DNA of 64,000 nucleotides from Fistularia commersonii (GCA_037954325.1 JBBMNZ010000030.1:189501-253500), one strand, 5' to 3'; shown: positions 44,940 to 57,735, counted from the stretch's first letter. Notes: generated by a model not told the origin, from the sequence alone. Numbers and translations: made by a program.

Positions 44940-45110
44940 GTTCTCCCCGCGGGTCCCTCTCCATGTTCTCCAGCCCGGGTTCTCCATGTTCTCCAGCCCG
45001 GGTTCTCCGTGGTCTCCTGACTCGGTTCTGTCTGCGTTCTCCGGTCTGGATTCTCTCCATGTTCTCCAAAACATGTTCTCCTCGCCGGCTCTGCCTGTGC
45101 AGAGTCTCCG
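44940..45110 (+). repeat. GTTCTCC-rich degenerate repeat
   Basis: Repeated GGGTTCTCC(A/G)TG(T/G)TCTCC words, the same GTTCTCC motif as in the SINE body. It is possibly a second, older SINE-derived expansion. Confidence 0.6.
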
Positions 45111-45510
45111 GTGCTCCTGCCTGGTTTCTCTCTGTGTTCTGGGTTCCCTCTTCAGAACCACTCATCCGGTTCTTGGACAATGCCACATTGCCCGTGGGCG
45201 TGCACGAGAGGGTGAATCCACAGGCGACTGGCGCTGGTGAAACCTCTTCACTGACTTCCTGCTTTTGGACTTCTAATGTACGAGTAAAAAGTTTCTCATG
45301 TTGGTCTGTGACGGGATGGTCGCTCGCGGCGGGCGACCTCATGAACCCGGAGGTCGATGAGGTCATCGGGGGCGGGGCTTAGTGTGGGTGTAATTGAGGA
45401 AAGCTCTTTGCGGCAGCGTACGGCGGCGATGCGAAGGCCTCGGAGGCCTCCGATCTTCCTGCTGCAACGCGTATCTTTGCTACGCATGTCTGGTCCGGCG
45501 GCGGTCGTGG

Positions 45511-45590
45511 GGCGCCTGTCTGGGCGGCGCCTGTCTGGGCGGCGCCTATCTGGGCGGCGCCTGTCTGGGCGGCGCCTGTCTGGGCGGCGC
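45511..45590 (+). repeat. 15-bp minisatellite, five copies
   Basis: GGCGCCTGTCTGGGC units, one with CTATC. Confidence 0.95.
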
Positions 45591-47072
45591 CCGGGGCTCC
45601 TCTTCCGCCCTCCGTCCAGGAGAAGGGGTGGTTTCACAGGAGCAGCCGGGGCGCCAGGGGTTCCGGGCGGGCGGATGTTTGGAAAACGGAGGCCCGCCGG
45701 CTCCGCACCTTCACGGCGGCGGCGAAGGACAAAGGCCCGTCGCACCATCCTCTTCACGTGCCGCCACAACAAACGCATTCCAGGCCGGGCGTCGGGTTGG
45801 TTCAGACGCTGAAAGGACACGCCGTGTATTTGCGGGGCGGCGGTAATTTGTTTAACCTTCTGATTACACTCAGGAATGCTAACTATGGGGCGACCCTGAG
45901 TGTTGCTTCGCACCCGGGCCATCCATCACCCGCTGACAAAGCTGTGTTTTGGCCATGCGTTCAAGAATTCGTCACCAAAACCTCGAAAATACCGGATTCT
46001 GCCTTTCAAACAGTATTACTACGCTGCGTTCGAGAATCCGTCAGCAAAAAAATGATTCCGGATGTCAGAAATCTGTATTTTGTTGCCGTGTTTAAGATTT
46101 CTTCATCAGATCCCCCTAAACTCCAGATTCTGGATTCCAGAAAAATCATTGTTTGCGCTCATGAATTTTTCGGCGGGACCCAGAAAATACCGGCTCGTGG
46201 ATGTTGGCGACGAGGCCGTGCAGCGGCGTTCTCCGGCACGCACGCCAGAACAGACGCCTCTGCTCAAAATAGACCAGTAAATCACGCCGTGAATGAGGGG
46301 CTCGTCTGCGTCAGCCCACATCCCGAGGTCTCGGACGCGCCAGCAGTTTGGAAGCGCTTTGTGTTTCCTCGCTTTTCCCCGGAGGTTCGGCTCTTTGGAG
46401 GGAAACAGACCGTTGTTTGTCGGGAACTGAGGACCGCGGCGCTGATCTCACCCCATTTGAATTCAAAAAGATGAATAAACGCCATCTGAACGCACATTCT
46501 GAACGTTTGAGCGTCACTTTTTTATTTAGCAAAGCAGGAGAAACAAGTCTAAAGCACTTACCGGGTTACAAAAGGCCTAAAAAATAAATCTGCGACCGGA
46601 CGAGGTACAATAAAAGCCTCATTATTATCTCCTTCTCCTCGGAGTGTAGGGGCTCGGGGGAAGGCTCGCTCAAGCGCACACACACACACACACACATACG
46701 CATACGCACACACACATGCGCGCACTCACTTGTTAAATTATGCAAAAATTAGCACGCTAAAAATAACATGTCAGTTGTAGTTTTACAAGTTCCAGATGCC
46801 AGTTGTTCTTAGCAAACATGCACTTCTGAGCAGCCCCCCGTCCTCCGCCCCCAGGGGACGGGTTATTAAATAAACCCCGGTGTGAATCGTGAGGGTAATT
46901 AATTTCACGCTTCATAAAAGAATCCAGCTGCTGGGTTTTATTTCAGATTTTGCAGCCGCGCTGATGGGAAACAGCGCCGGACGCTCCGGACGTCGATCGT
47001 TTCCACCGTCAACACCGTTTCCACCTGTGGCCGCCATTTTCACTCCCCGGGACAAAGTGACCCACCGAGCAT

Positions 47073-47085
47073 TCACACACACACA

Positions 47086-47148
<63 letters not shown>
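47073..47148. repeat. (CA)n microsatellite
   Basis: CA run with a CATA interruption. A shorter CA run lies at 46676-46700. Confidence 0.95.
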
Positions 47149-47150
<2 letters not shown>

Positions 47151-47851
47151 ACATACATAAACCCGCGTATTCTCTCTCGTTTGAGTTACTGCGCTCGCTG
47201 CGTCCGGCAGGGACGGGCGATAACTCACACTCAGCGCTGGCGGAGAAGACAGAGTCATCGGCCAATAGCGGGGGGGAGGAGGGGGATCCGGGTCCAGAAT
47301 CCGATCCAATGACAACCTCACGTCCTGAACTCCGGGGCGACTAGTGTGTAACAGTCAACAAAACCCAGCCAGGGACCCCCGGGCCCAGACCCCCCCAACC
47401 CCTCCAGGCATTTACAAGTTAAATCACAGTCCAGTCTGACGTGAGAGAAAAGCTGTACAGTAAAATACTTCTCACCTCAGACGTCTGCGTACAGTCGTCA
47501 TAACAAAGAAGTACCAAAATGGAAAAGTTTTTATTACAGAGTTGGGGGGTCAGACACGCCACAGTGTGACCTTTGACACCTGTCTGTCTATTCAGGGACC
47601 CCCCCCCCATCCAGGTGCAACTTGAGAAAAGCAGTGCCAAAAATAAACACAGAAAAGAAAAATTAGGAAATACCGCCAATTGCAAAATAAAATAAAATAA
47701 GATAGTTGCAAGTGTGGTGGAAAGTTTCTTAAAGTCACGGTGTCTGTGTCCACGAACAGTCTGTTTCAGGCGGTCCGGCAGAGCAGCGGCGGCGGCGCTG
47801 ACCTCCCGGCGTCCAAGCGTGATCACGCCAACGTCCGACCGCACGCCTGCA

Positions 47852-47892
47852 CTCACCTGTCCTCACCTGTCCTCACCTGTCCTCACCTGTCC
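47852..47892 (+). repeat. 10-bp tandem repeat CTCACCTGTC, four copies
   Basis: In the probable 3'UTR or downstream flank of angpt1. Confidence 0.9.
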
Positions 47893-48016
47893 TACAGACG
47901 GGACGTTCCACGCCGTCCCCCCCGGGGCGACGGTCTGGAAGAGGTTTGGATTCCCGGCTCGTGGCGTGAGGGGGTTAGAAAAGGTATGGCGTCCCGGGGA
48001 AGGCGTGGGGGAGGGG

Positions 48017-48181
48017 CTAGGAGAAGTCCAGAGGGCGGATCATCATGGCGGTGGCCCTCAGAGAGTAGCTGGGGCCCTTGAAGTAGTGCCACTTGATGCC
48101 GTTGAGCTTCCCCACGTGCTGCCCCTGGCTGAAGTACATGCCGTTGAGGTTGGAGGGGCCGCAGGCGTCGAACCACCAACC
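48017..48181 (-). CDS. angpt1: angpt1 last exon (C-terminus of fibrinogen-like domain)
   Basis: Encodes (G)WWFDACGPSNLNGMYFSQGQ, then GKLNGIKWHYFKGPSYSLR and ATAMMIRPLDFS-stop. The ending MMIRPLDF is diagnostic of angiopoietin-1, since ANGPT2 ends differently. The teleost copy carries one extra serine. The acceptor CCGTCCAG|GT completes a glycine codon. Angiopoietin-1 is a secreted ligand of the TIE2 receptor that stabilises vessels, and this domain makes the receptor contact. Across six exons the window gives 308 codons of an expected roughly 500. Confidence 0.97.
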   Translation of the reverse strand, partial: GWWFDACGPSNLNGMYFSQGQHVGKLNGIKWHYFKGPSYSLRATAMMIRPLDFS

Positions 48182-48303
48182 TGGACGGAGAACACAGACG
48201 GCGGCGTTTATGTGCGGCCAAAGCAATTTTTATATTTGTATTTAAAGATCATTCTGTCCTCCTGGAATGGCGGGGGGGGGGGGGGGGGCTAAGGTCAGAC
48301 CCC

Positions 48304-48344
48304 GCTATCTGGCGTCCGCTATCTGGCGTCCGCTATCTGGCGTC
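48304..48344 (+). repeat. 14-bp tandem repeat GCTATCTGGCGTCC, three copies
   Basis: Within the intron before the last angpt1 exon; a G16 run lies at 48271-48288. Confidence 0.9.
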
Positions 48345-49591
48345 CTCTGCCGCGCCGCTACCTGCCGCCTCGCGCTCTATTTACAGCTCTTTGCCCCCCT
48401 CCCACCGGGAGATGCTGGATCTGCCAAATGATGGCACCTTGTCCGCCCCCCCGCCAGCTCAGATCTGGAAGCAGAACATGTGCGAGGCACGCCACGTGTC
48501 ACATGCGCTGACACATGGCAGCCGTGACATTTCAACAGACATGTTTGCAATCAGGGGCAATTTGTTTTTGCATTTGCTGCCGGCGGGCGCTTTGCCCCGG
48601 AACCCCCCGGGCTCATGAGCGGTCCGGATGAACCGTCTGGGAAAATAAAACAGGGCTTTGCTCTGGATTTGTTTATCGGCCGCACCGCGTCAGGTCGCGG
48701 GACCGGAGGCGGCGCTTGCAGGACCGGAGCTCCGCACCGACACGCCTCATTCCCTGCAGCTCATCACTGACTTCACAGCTGAAGCGACGCCTGGGAAAAA
48801 ATCAGGGTTCTGGAAATGCATTCCTGGGACCGCAGAGGTGAACCTGCCACGTTTTATCTTGGAACCAAGGGAAAGGATGAAGATGTTCCGGCTCGGCCTC
48901 AGGCGCCGGGTGGAGCGGGTCTTTGGACGGCTGCCAGTCAGCAGAGGCTGCTGGGAAGCCACTAGGTAGCCACTGGGAAGCCACTGGGAAGCCTTGCCCT
49001 CCTTGTGCAGCAGGTTCTTCCAGCTCTCTGAGGAGCAGCTTCCTCTGCAGGCCTCCTGCCTTCAAAGGGAAATCTGCCAAACACCTCGGAGCTGCTATCT
49101 CCTCCTTGATAAGTTGCAGACCACACAGATACCCCCCCCCACACACACACACAGATACCCCCACACACACACACAGATACCCCCCCCCATAACTATCCAG
49201 TGTGCACAGCCCCCCCCCAGGGATTTACGATCAGTATCCTCTGTTTGAAGGCCAGAGAGGTTTACTGGCTCGTTAAAAAGCGGGGGTGGTTGGAGGTGCA
49301 ATTTGGGGGGGGGGGCTCTGCAGTTTGTTATCACCCCCCATTACCCCCCCCATCCACCCATCCACTCATCCCCCAGGGCTACTCATTCAGGCTGCTGCAT
49401 TCAAGGAGACCTGAGTGGCAGTGCTGCTCTTAAATCAGCCATGTGGATGTTTTGTTCATGGCAGCAACAGCCTGGGGGGTGGGGGGGGTGGGGGGGGGTC
49501 CAACCGGGTCAGGTTTGTCCAGGTTCTGATCCACCTGGAGGACCAGTGATGGGACGTTTTCATCAAATCTCCAGTGCTTTCTCCAAACCTG

Positions 49592-49664
49592 TGAACCTGC
49601 ACCTGAACCTGCACCTGAACCTGCACCTGAACCTGAACCTGAACCTGCACCTGGACCTGCACCT
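49592..49664 (+). repeat. ACCTGAACCTGC tandem repeat
   Basis: Six- and twelve-bp periodic GAACCTGCACCT units. Confidence 0.92.
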
Positions 49665-49987
49665 CACAGTGGAGGACAACTTCCAGCTTCTCCTCTGTCC
49701 TCGTCCCCGTCTGTCCTCTGTACCCCCTGTGGTCACGGCCCTGTTATTCTGCTGTCTTCAGCGTCCATCCGGCCAAGACGAGCGAGTGTTGGCCAGCTGG
49801 TTTCCATGACGATATTGTATTCCGTAAAGATCTCGGCTCGATATTGGACCCCCTCACCCCCACCCCCCAACCCCCGCCCCCTGTCCCCCCTGTCCCCCCT
49901 GTCCCCCCGCTCCATAACCCGACCGTCTCGACCGGCCTTCGCGGTGCCGTTGCCGGGCCGAGGAACACATGGGACCGCAACACTTAC

Positions 49988-50118
49988 CGCCGGTGAGCAT
50001 GAGGGCGCACTTGCAGGTGCAGTTGTCGTTGTCCATGTCCTTGGTGCTGAAGTCGGCGCCGTGGACCACCAGGCTGCTCTGCCTGCCCGCCGTCCCGCTG
50101 TGGCTCTTCAGGAACAGC
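49988..50118 (-). CDS. angpt1: angpt1 penultimate exon (calcium-binding loop)
   Basis: Encodes (R)LFLKSHSGTAGRQSSLVVHG, then ADFSTKDMDNDNCTCKCALM and LTG. The acidic DMDNDN loop is the fibrinogen-domain calcium site, and CTCKCA supplies the cysteine cluster specific to angiopoietins. Human reads ADFSTKDADNDNCMCKCALM. Splice sites CGTCAG|G and GGCG|GTAAGTG; 131 bp. Confidence 0.97.
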
Positions 50119-50479
50119 CTGACGGAAGACAGGGACAATGAGGCGGGACGTGGGAGGCGAGGACGGAGACACAACGCGATCTGCGTGTCCGGAGATTCTT
50201 TGCTTTTTCACTCGTGAGTGAGAACATGTCAGAACACCTGAAACAACTGCGGACAGAGGAGGGAAAACAAAGAAGCAGAGACCTCCGTCCAGGACGCCGC
50301 AGGAAGAGAGATGCTCTCATCCTTAATCAGATCTGTCCTGGAGACCAAGGGGCTTCGCTCCGAAGAGTCGGGACGGAACGAAAGACGCCAAAGGCACTTA
50401 AACCTCCTGAGAGAACGGGGATGTTTCCGAGTTTTCTTTCCATCGTGCGAAGCTCGCGGTGCAAAAATCTGGGTCCTCT

Positions 50480-50557
50480 GGACATTGACTGGACATTGGT
50501 GGGACATTGGTGGGACATTGGTGGGACATTGGTGGGACATTGGTAGGGCATTGGTAG
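50480..50557 (+). repeat. 12-bp tandem repeat GGACATTGGTGG, about six copies
   Basis: Regular units with drift at both ends (GACTGGACATT, GGTAGGGCATT). Confidence 0.93.
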
Positions 50558-52439
50558 ACCGCAGACTCGTCTCACGCACGTCAGGAAAAGAGTTGGCCCG
50601 TTTCAGACCTCCATCTCCTCAGTCTCAGAGTGTGAGGAACCGATGAGTAAACCCAGGTTCTGGTTCTGGTCTCTGCTCTGCAGGTCTGAAAGCTCTCCGG
50701 CTCCAGCGCCCTCTCACACCTCAAGGTCTCAAGGCGCTTTACGCCGGATCGCATTCGCCTTTCAGGTGCGCCGTCCCCGTCTCACCGGCTGAGGCAGAAG
50801 GTCGCCTGCATTGATGTGGCATCTGTCCAAGGTTCCTCACAGCGCCAACGCCTGCTCGCGGGCGGATGCGGACCACGTCGGAGAGTGTGGTCCAGGCCGT
50901 CACGTGTCCTGGGACAACTAGGCTGCAAGATGGGCCGTAGAAAATTGGGATGCAGATACATTCCGCAAAACATCCCAGCTCGTGTTTGGGGACGCCGGCT
51001 CTACCGACCGAGCCGCAGCCGCCCACCCCTGTGGCAGAGAAGGTTCTGGAACTGGGGATTTTTCAACCGCCCGTATATTTGCATGCGATGGTAGTGCGGT
51101 ATTTGAAGGTCGGGTCGGCGGTCGGCCGTTCCCGGGCTCCCGGGCTTCGGACGGGCTCGTCTTATCCCTGACATGGAGAACAATGGCCAAAGGATCTGGT
51201 TTGTTTGGCGCGCTCGAAAACAAAAGGCATTTTCTGAGGTCAGTTTCTCATCAGCGGGGGGGTCAAGGGCGTGAGGCCGACCCCCCCGACCCCCCGACCC
51301 ATCGACCCCGCCCGGCCCTTCATTCCACCCAGAACATTACCAGGGCAAAAACAAAATCCTTTGTATTATTCTTTAATAAACCTGAGGAATCTGTTCCCGG
51401 CGCAGATCGAACCCGCCGCCCCGGAGAACGGTGTGGAAAACGCTCAGAGGAAGAAAAAAAGAGCGGTCGTCTCCCCGGGACGGAAAGCCATTCGACTTGA
51501 AAGACTCCCGTATTTACACAGCTGTATAAATGGTGGCTTCGCAGACGAGCGTATTAAAAGGAAAGGGAACCGATGGGCTCGAGCGGGGAATCACACAGGC
51601 GCTGAACCAACTCGTCTCATCGGCCGCGGCCAATGACGGCCGGGCATTTGGACCGGCGCCGGCCGGGATGTAATAAGGTCTGAGCACACATTCCGGTCTT
51701 GTGTGTGTGGGCGCATAACATGCGACGGCGGTCGCCGTCGGCCCGGCAACATCCGCGATGTCCCTCCCGGCGCATCGGGGAGGGCGTCCTCCGCAGCGCA
51801 GAGGCTCACGGTTCTCGAGACCAGACGCCGCCGGGTGCAGGTTCAGGTTTGGTTTTGTTCTTTGTTTTTCAGCCGCGGGCCTCGACACGGAGCGGGACGG
51901 GCCGCCAGCCGGACAGGAGAGAAAAAAGACCGACATCCAGGTCACTTTGCAAGATTCCGGGCAGGATATTTGGCAGCGGTCAGAGCCGGCTGGTGCCAGT
52001 GAGCGGCCGGGCCGGGCCGGGCCGGACCACGGCCACGGCTGGTCTGGGACTGTGAGCTTGTGTAGCCGGAGTCAGTGGCCACGGCTAGTCTGGGCCAGCA
52101 TGCGTGAGAGTGTGTGGAGGGTCTGTGAAGGGGGGTCACTGATTCACGGCCAGTGATTCCCCGCTACGAACGAATGCTGCCGAGGGCCGATGAAAAGGAG
52201 GGGCCATGTTTGTTTACCCACGTCATTCAAGTAGACATGGCCGCCCTGCGAGCGGCGGTCTGGTGCTCGGAATCCAAACCCGGCGCAGGAACCCCCACGA
52301 TGGAGTTTGGGTCGGAGTCAACGTGCTCTGGTGGATTCCAGCTGAAAGTGGGGATCAGGTGAGGGATCCGATGACGGCCATGTGTTCGTCTGAATTCCCT
52401 TCCAGGGAAAGTTGAGGTCGGGGGGACGGACGGCCCCTC

Positions 52440-53545
52440 GCTCTATTTATTATTACTATTTAAAACCAGAAAATGAATCTTCTTCTGGACGCTCTCCTCA
52501 GGTGTCTCCACAGCCCATCATCCAACCCTCGTCTGCATCCTCTTCTCTCTCTCCAACTAACTTCCTGTCCTTCTCTCCTCCATCTACCAAGCTGGTCTTC
52601 CTTCTGCCTGGCAGCTCCACCTCAGCGTCCTCCCACACAGATCTTCTCCACGCCTCCTCTGTTCATGTCCGAACCACCTTATTTTGACTTTATCTCCAAA
52701 CATCTATCAGCGCTGTCCCTCTGATGGACTCCTTCCTGATCCTTATCATCTTCATCTCTGCCTGTCTTCTCCCCAGTGTCTCCAAACCAGACAAACCCAA
52801 CATGTCTGCTCTCACTTCCATCTTCTCCAGCTCTCCTGACTCTTTCCTCCCCCGGTGGTGTTTGGACTCGGGGTCACGTGTCTCCTTTCACCTCAGTTCT
52901 ACAGCTCTGAGCCTGATTGAGAATGATTTCAGCTGAGGTGCAACTCACACCTGCAGCTCACGAGGCCTCGTCAGGCTGAGCTCAAGAGCAGCTCGCCGCC
53001 GGCTGTTCGGGGCCAGATGGTTGTCCAAAGGGGATGCGCCGCCGCTCTCGGAGTCCCGTGGGCGGCCCAGCCGGTCCAGGCGGTCCAGGCAGCCCCTCCT
53101 TGGCACCGTTCGTCCCTTCCTGGTGGATCTTTGTACCCAAACTTGTGAGGGTTGAGGCCAATTCCTCAGCCCTGACGCCCCAGCAGCCACCCGGACCGTG
53201 CACAGCCCTCCCTTCAACCACTCTGTAAAATTAAACCCCTTCAAACCCTTTACCTCCTGAGTGTCTTTGCATTTGGATCACGCATCGCTTCCCAAACCTG
53301 ACACGCTCCAACCTCTCTGAACACATTTCTTCAGTTTCTCCGTTGTTCCACTGTTGACCCCTAGGACTTGAGCTTCTCCATCTTCCGTACCTCCACTCCC
53401 TGCAGCCTCACGATCTCCCTTGAGTTCCTTTCAGTCACACTCTCGTATCCTGTCTTGCCGGGACGAACCCTCCGTCCTCTCAGAGTCCTTCCTCCATCCA
53501 CTTGCTCCCTGCTCTCACTACAGATCACAGAATTGTCCTTTCTTT
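52440..53545 (-). mobile_element. RTE-like LINE, 5'-truncated, minus orientation
   Basis: Read on the minus strand, GTGATCTGTAGTGAGAGCAG (53540-53521) matches the VICSESREQ codons of the 1.1-3.3 kb copy, followed by AGGCTGCAGGGAGTGGAGG (RLQGVE). Further on, AGGAGTCCATCAGAGGGAC corresponds to ESIRG, and the 3' end lies near 52440. Internal deletions and stops; inactive. Confidence 0.85.
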
Positions 53546-54767
53546 TTCCTGAGTTCTGGTTGGATTCCCATTTTCAGTCTTCCCCGCTGCACCATCCCCT
53601 GGCGGTGCAAACCTGTCACCTCCCTCACGGGTGTATGCTTCCCCCGGCCGGGCTCCCAGTCATCGGTGAGCAGTAGCCCCTTCCGCCGAGCTACCAGTCA
53701 CCAATCGGGCTCCTGTTCTTGCCCGGCGTTTCTCCCTCATTGGTGTTTACCAGCGCCTCTTGCCTCGCTGCCCGCGACCCTAAGGAGCTTCCCTCGTCGT
53801 TGTACACTAGATGCCCTGCGCCCCTCCTATGTGGACTGCCTGCTCCTGCGTGGACCCGGTCCAAGTAAACTCTCTTCGAGGCCTCGGTGTCCATCTTGGT
53901 GCGGCGTCTTGGGTCTCCTTATTGGTTCTTCTTCCATCGTCCTCAACAGAAAGACCACATGGACCCGGCAGCGCTTCTTCCCCACAGACGTCCATCATCA
54001 GGAGGGATGGACTCCAAACCTCACCTCAAGTTCTGGTAAGATTTTTTTCTTTTTGGCCCTCCTGCCAGGTGTCTCCCCCTCCACCCGCCCAGGTTTGGGT
54101 TTCTTTTTTATGGGATGTCAGGAGCCTGTTGTGTGGGGGGGTCAAGGTTGGGCTTGTGAAGGGCAATCGGGAGCACGTGGCCGTCCTGGTTCTTGGCAAC
54201 CAGCGAGGGCCTAAAAGCCAGCGCTTTGAGCCTAACTGGTTGCCAGGTGGTTCCCCAGTGTTCTTGGCGATCAGCCTTCGCTCGCTGGGCTGCTCCTGCC
54301 TGCGTCCACGTTCCCCGTCTGCACGGTCCTCTTCACCGGTCCACGTAGACTTGCTGTTTTAAACCCAATCTGTCTTGGTTTGGAGTCCTGGCTCTTCGAA
54401 GGCGCTACCTCCAACAGTCTCAGGCTCTCTCGAACCAAAAAAAAATCTTTTTTTTTTTCTTCTGTTTTAAATGTTCTGCTTGTTTTTGATATTCATCGTG
54501 GACAGCCGGTTCCTTTTCGCCGCAGAGGTTCTCTGACGAATGACGGCAATTAGCCCTGTGTTTTGATCTGGTGGTTGTCATTACGGCCAGATCTGGAAGC
54601 CATCATGTAAGAAGTTCTTTCTGCAAATTATAATAACCATGTAATTATTCATGTTTATAGGACAGTAATCCCTGAAAGGGACTGACGTCGATCGCATCGA
54701 GCGGGAAAACAGAAACGGTCGACACTGTTATAGCGGCCCGAGTTCATGGTGAACTCTGCGTATCTTT

Positions 54768-54960
54768 AAGGCGACACAGTGCTTAGCGCCCCCGCCTGAA
54801 CACCAGCAGCTCATTGGTTGGATTCCCACAGGGGGGTTTCTGTGTGCAGTCTCTATGTTGTCCTCACGTCTGCAGTGGGTTCCTGTCACTGTCCAAACAA
54901 CTGCAGGAGCTTCAGCTGAGACCCTGAATTGCCCAGATGTGTGGATGAGAGGGTGAGGGC
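54768..54960 (+). mobile_element. SINE-like element
   Basis: GGCGACACAGTGCTTAGCGC, ...GGATTCCCACAGGGGGG, ...CAGTCTCTATGTTGTCCTCA, ...ACAACTGCAGGAGCTTCAGC. Same layout as the 27.1-kb copy, with a recognisable A-box-like head. Confidence 0.72.
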
Positions 54961-55587
54961 TCATGTCTCAATGGGCCGTGTGAATGCTTGTATATGTATA
55001 ATATACATATATAATATGTATAATGTATAATGATGTGTATGTGACGTACGGCTCAGAAGTTGAAATATTTTGTTGATCCCGCAGCACATTGTGTAAATGA
55101 GTGCCATATGCGGTATACGTTATATGAGATCGATATATGGCAGGGAGGGATGAGCGGTAAAGACAATGAATGAATGAATGAATGAATGGCAAATTCATGT
55201 GTATAATGTTATTTCCCAAGGTAGAAAATGGGTGTTTGGTTCAATCTTGGAAACTCCGCTGCCTCTTGACTTGGCAACAAGCCCTTAGAGTCCTGAGCAA
55301 ACATTAGCGCTGTGTGGATCCCTTCAGCTGGAGGGCACACGAGAGCCCCGAACGCAAAACCACATCTAAGCTGGAGCAAAACTGTGTGACGCTCACTGCC
55401 GTCTTCTCCACGCAAATCCACCGGAACCTCCCGGTCTGCACCGATCCAGCGAGCATGTACATCCGGAGCCGCCCCCTAGGGGGCGCTGTTCCACAGCGTC
55501 AGATATTTCACACGAAACCAGGGGCTTTCTAAAAATAATTGCTCAGCTTCATTTTTTAAACAGTTTTGAAGGGAAGAAAAGCCAGAG

Positions 55588-55589
<2 letters not shown>

Positions 55590-55654
<65 letters not shown>
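55590..55654. repeat. (TG)n microsatellite
   Basis: About 32 pure TG units. Confidence 0.97.
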
Positions 55655-55660
<6 letters not shown>

Positions 55661-56568
55661 GTGTTGGCCTCTGCCAGTGTTTATCTGGCTTGCTGTTGCA
55701 GACTCTTTTCCAGAAAAACTCTGCTGATAACGCACGCAAACACCGGCTGGCGTTCTCAGAGCGAAGAACGCAAGCTGGAGAACCCGGCGAACGTCCAGGA
55801 CGGAGAACGTTGTGTGACTCCGGCTCCAGCGGCATTTTCATCAGCTACAACACATCTATTTATAGTTCCGCTGGAGCCGGCCAGTATGACCTTCTGCAGG
55901 TGTGGCTTTCCTCGTCCGCAGAATACTCCGACAATACTGGCAGGAAAATGGCTTGGATTCGCAGTCCAAGCACTGTTCCCTCTAAGCTGCGCGTTTGCGC
56001 AATCGCACACTGCACCAGAGTTCTCTGCGCACTAAAGAAAATCCAGGCTGAACCGCAAATAAAATAATTGCGTTTAATTTATTTCCAGTTCAGCTTTGTT
56101 GTGCGTGGAGAACGCTGGAGCAGTGCGCGATTGCGCAAACCAGCAAGTGAGTTCAGGCGGATGAAATACACGGAACCGGCTTCACAACCCTGTCACGCAT
56201 TAAAAAAACTGCACAATTGAAGTCGCGGTCGGATTTAAGGAGTGTCGGTCAAGTATTGGTGTGTTTGAATCATGACGATTCAGTTTTGTTTTGATGTGAC
56301 AAAAGGACGCACTGGAGCTGCAGCGCCCCCTTGCTGTGGTTCGGGGTAACGCTCATCCAATTAACACAGATCTTCCTTTCGAGGGTGTGTGTGTTTATGT
56401 GTGTGTGTGTGTGTGTGTGTTTGATCAACATCTCAGCAGGGAGAACCAGCCGACCGTCGAGCACCTTAGAACGTTGGGCCGCTCTGGAACCTGCAGTCGT
56501 TTTCCACGTCTGACGCGGCCAACCATCTGCCACAGTTTGAGGCCTGTTATCATTAGCCCTCCCCCTCG

Positions 56569-56602
<34 letters not shown>

Positions 56603-57568
56603 CCCTCAAAATAAAAGCATCAAAGGAGGAACCAGGATGGAAAGTTTGCGAAGCGGAGATGATGGAGTGGCGGGGGGTCGTCTTGGACGGCGGGTGTCAT
56701 TGGGACAAATTTGTCCGTGGTTCCTTACGTAACCCGATCCACCACGCCGGAAGACCCAGATTTACAAGCCCAGGACGTCGGAGTACTTTGAATACTTCAT
56801 GCATGCGGTTGAAGTACTTCATCTGTCGGCTGCCGCGACCTTCTCGTGTGCGTGTTGAATGTTCTGCTGGGTTTGGTGAAGGCCTGAGATAAAGAGTGTC
56901 ACCTTCAGACCGGCCAATGAGGAGCGTTTATTAATGTTATTAATGCTTATTAATGTTTATTGGTCCCAAAATAGGGAAATAACCATTGATGGCTCCCTTT
57001 ATTTAGCATTTAATGCAATGAAGGCCACATACTGGACAACCTTCAGCTCTGGGTCAGACCCCCCCCCCCCCCCAGGCTAATAGTGGTCAGGCATTGAAAG
57101 CACTGCAACAGGTGGTTGCTATGGCATCTGTCAGTAGTTGCTACGTAGCAACTATGGAGCATGTGTGTGTGTGTGTGTGTGTGTGTGATCTCCTCTCAGA
57201 ACCCCCCCTTCCCATGGGTTCTGAAAGACCTTCCTGCAATAGAACTCACAAGCTAATTCCCGGTCGGAGGAGAAGCGTGAGATGTTCTGCAGCTCCCAGC
57301 AGTGGAAGGCCATAAATCGTGTTGGTGGAGCAGCGAGCGGGCCTGGCTGCAGGCCGGCCGCGTCGTCCAAAACGTCCGGCGCGCTTTCTATTTATTATTT
57401 TTAAATGACCCGGATTTGGCCTCGGTGTTAGAGCGATATTTGCCGGGCGACCGCGACGACAACGCCGCCGCTCCGGCTGCGCTGCAGCGGTCAGCGAGTG
57501 AACTCCAGAACCTTGTAGAAAATGCAACAGCAAACGCAGATATCTGGCTCCAGGTGGAGCGGCCGTAC

Positions 57569-57735
57569 CTGTAGTTCTGCTTCTCGCTGCCGATCTGGAA
57601 GCGGTCGTACAGTGAGAAGGCCTGGAGTCCGTCCCAGTCCGTCAGCTCCACGCGCAGCACGTACTGCCTCTGGCTGGTCAGCTGGTAGACGCACTCGTTC
57701 CCCAGCCAGTGCTCGGCGGACGCGCTCCCGAAGCC
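57569..57735 (-). CDS. angpt1: angpt1 fibrinogen-domain exon (central)
   Basis: Encodes GFGSASAEHWLGNECVYQLT, then SQRQYVLRVELTDWDGLQAF and SLYDRFQIGSEKQNY. Human ANGPT1 reads GFGNPSGEYWLGNEFIFAIT at the start. The phenylalanine after LGNE is a cysteine here, giving an extra, possibly unpaired cysteine. Acceptor GCCGGCAG|GGC, donor TACAG|GTACGG; 167 bp, phases 0 and 2. Confidence 0.96.

Larger units (their letters stand above)
41240..47070. other. Intergenic DNA between abra remnant and angpt1
   Basis: Apart from the repeats listed, no exon was recognised. GC-rich parts give long chance frames on both strands. An AT-rich, nonrepetitive block (46720-46960) stands out and may be a conserved noncoding element. 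Confidence 0.45.
48182..49987 (-). other. angpt1: angpt1 intron before last exon
   Basis: About 1.8 kb. It contains the 14-bp repeat, several poly-C/poly-G runs (49130-49190, 49305-49315, 49478-49498) and the ACCTGAACCTGC array (49592-49664). No additional exon. Confidence 0.7.
50119..57568 (-). other. angpt1: angpt1 large intron
   Basis: About 7.4 kb. It holds the GGTGGGACATT repeat (50480-50557), an antisense LINE fragment (52440-53545), unclassified repeat-like DNA (53630-54400), a SINE copy (54768-54960), TG arrays at 55590-55654, 56396-56420 and 57163-57187 and a CA run at 56572-56600. No exon recognised. Confidence 0.65.

Noticed and set aside
45980..46170. Near-repeats around TTCAAGAATTCGTCACC / TTCGAGAATCCGTCAGC
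   Set aside because: Only two or three weakly matching units by eye; not convincing as a tandem repeat or LTR without alignment.
53630..54400. Pyrimidine-rich sequence with several plus-strand frames of 180-260 codons
   Set aside because: It follows an antisense LINE fragment within an intron and looks like unclassified repeat DNA; no protein family recognised.
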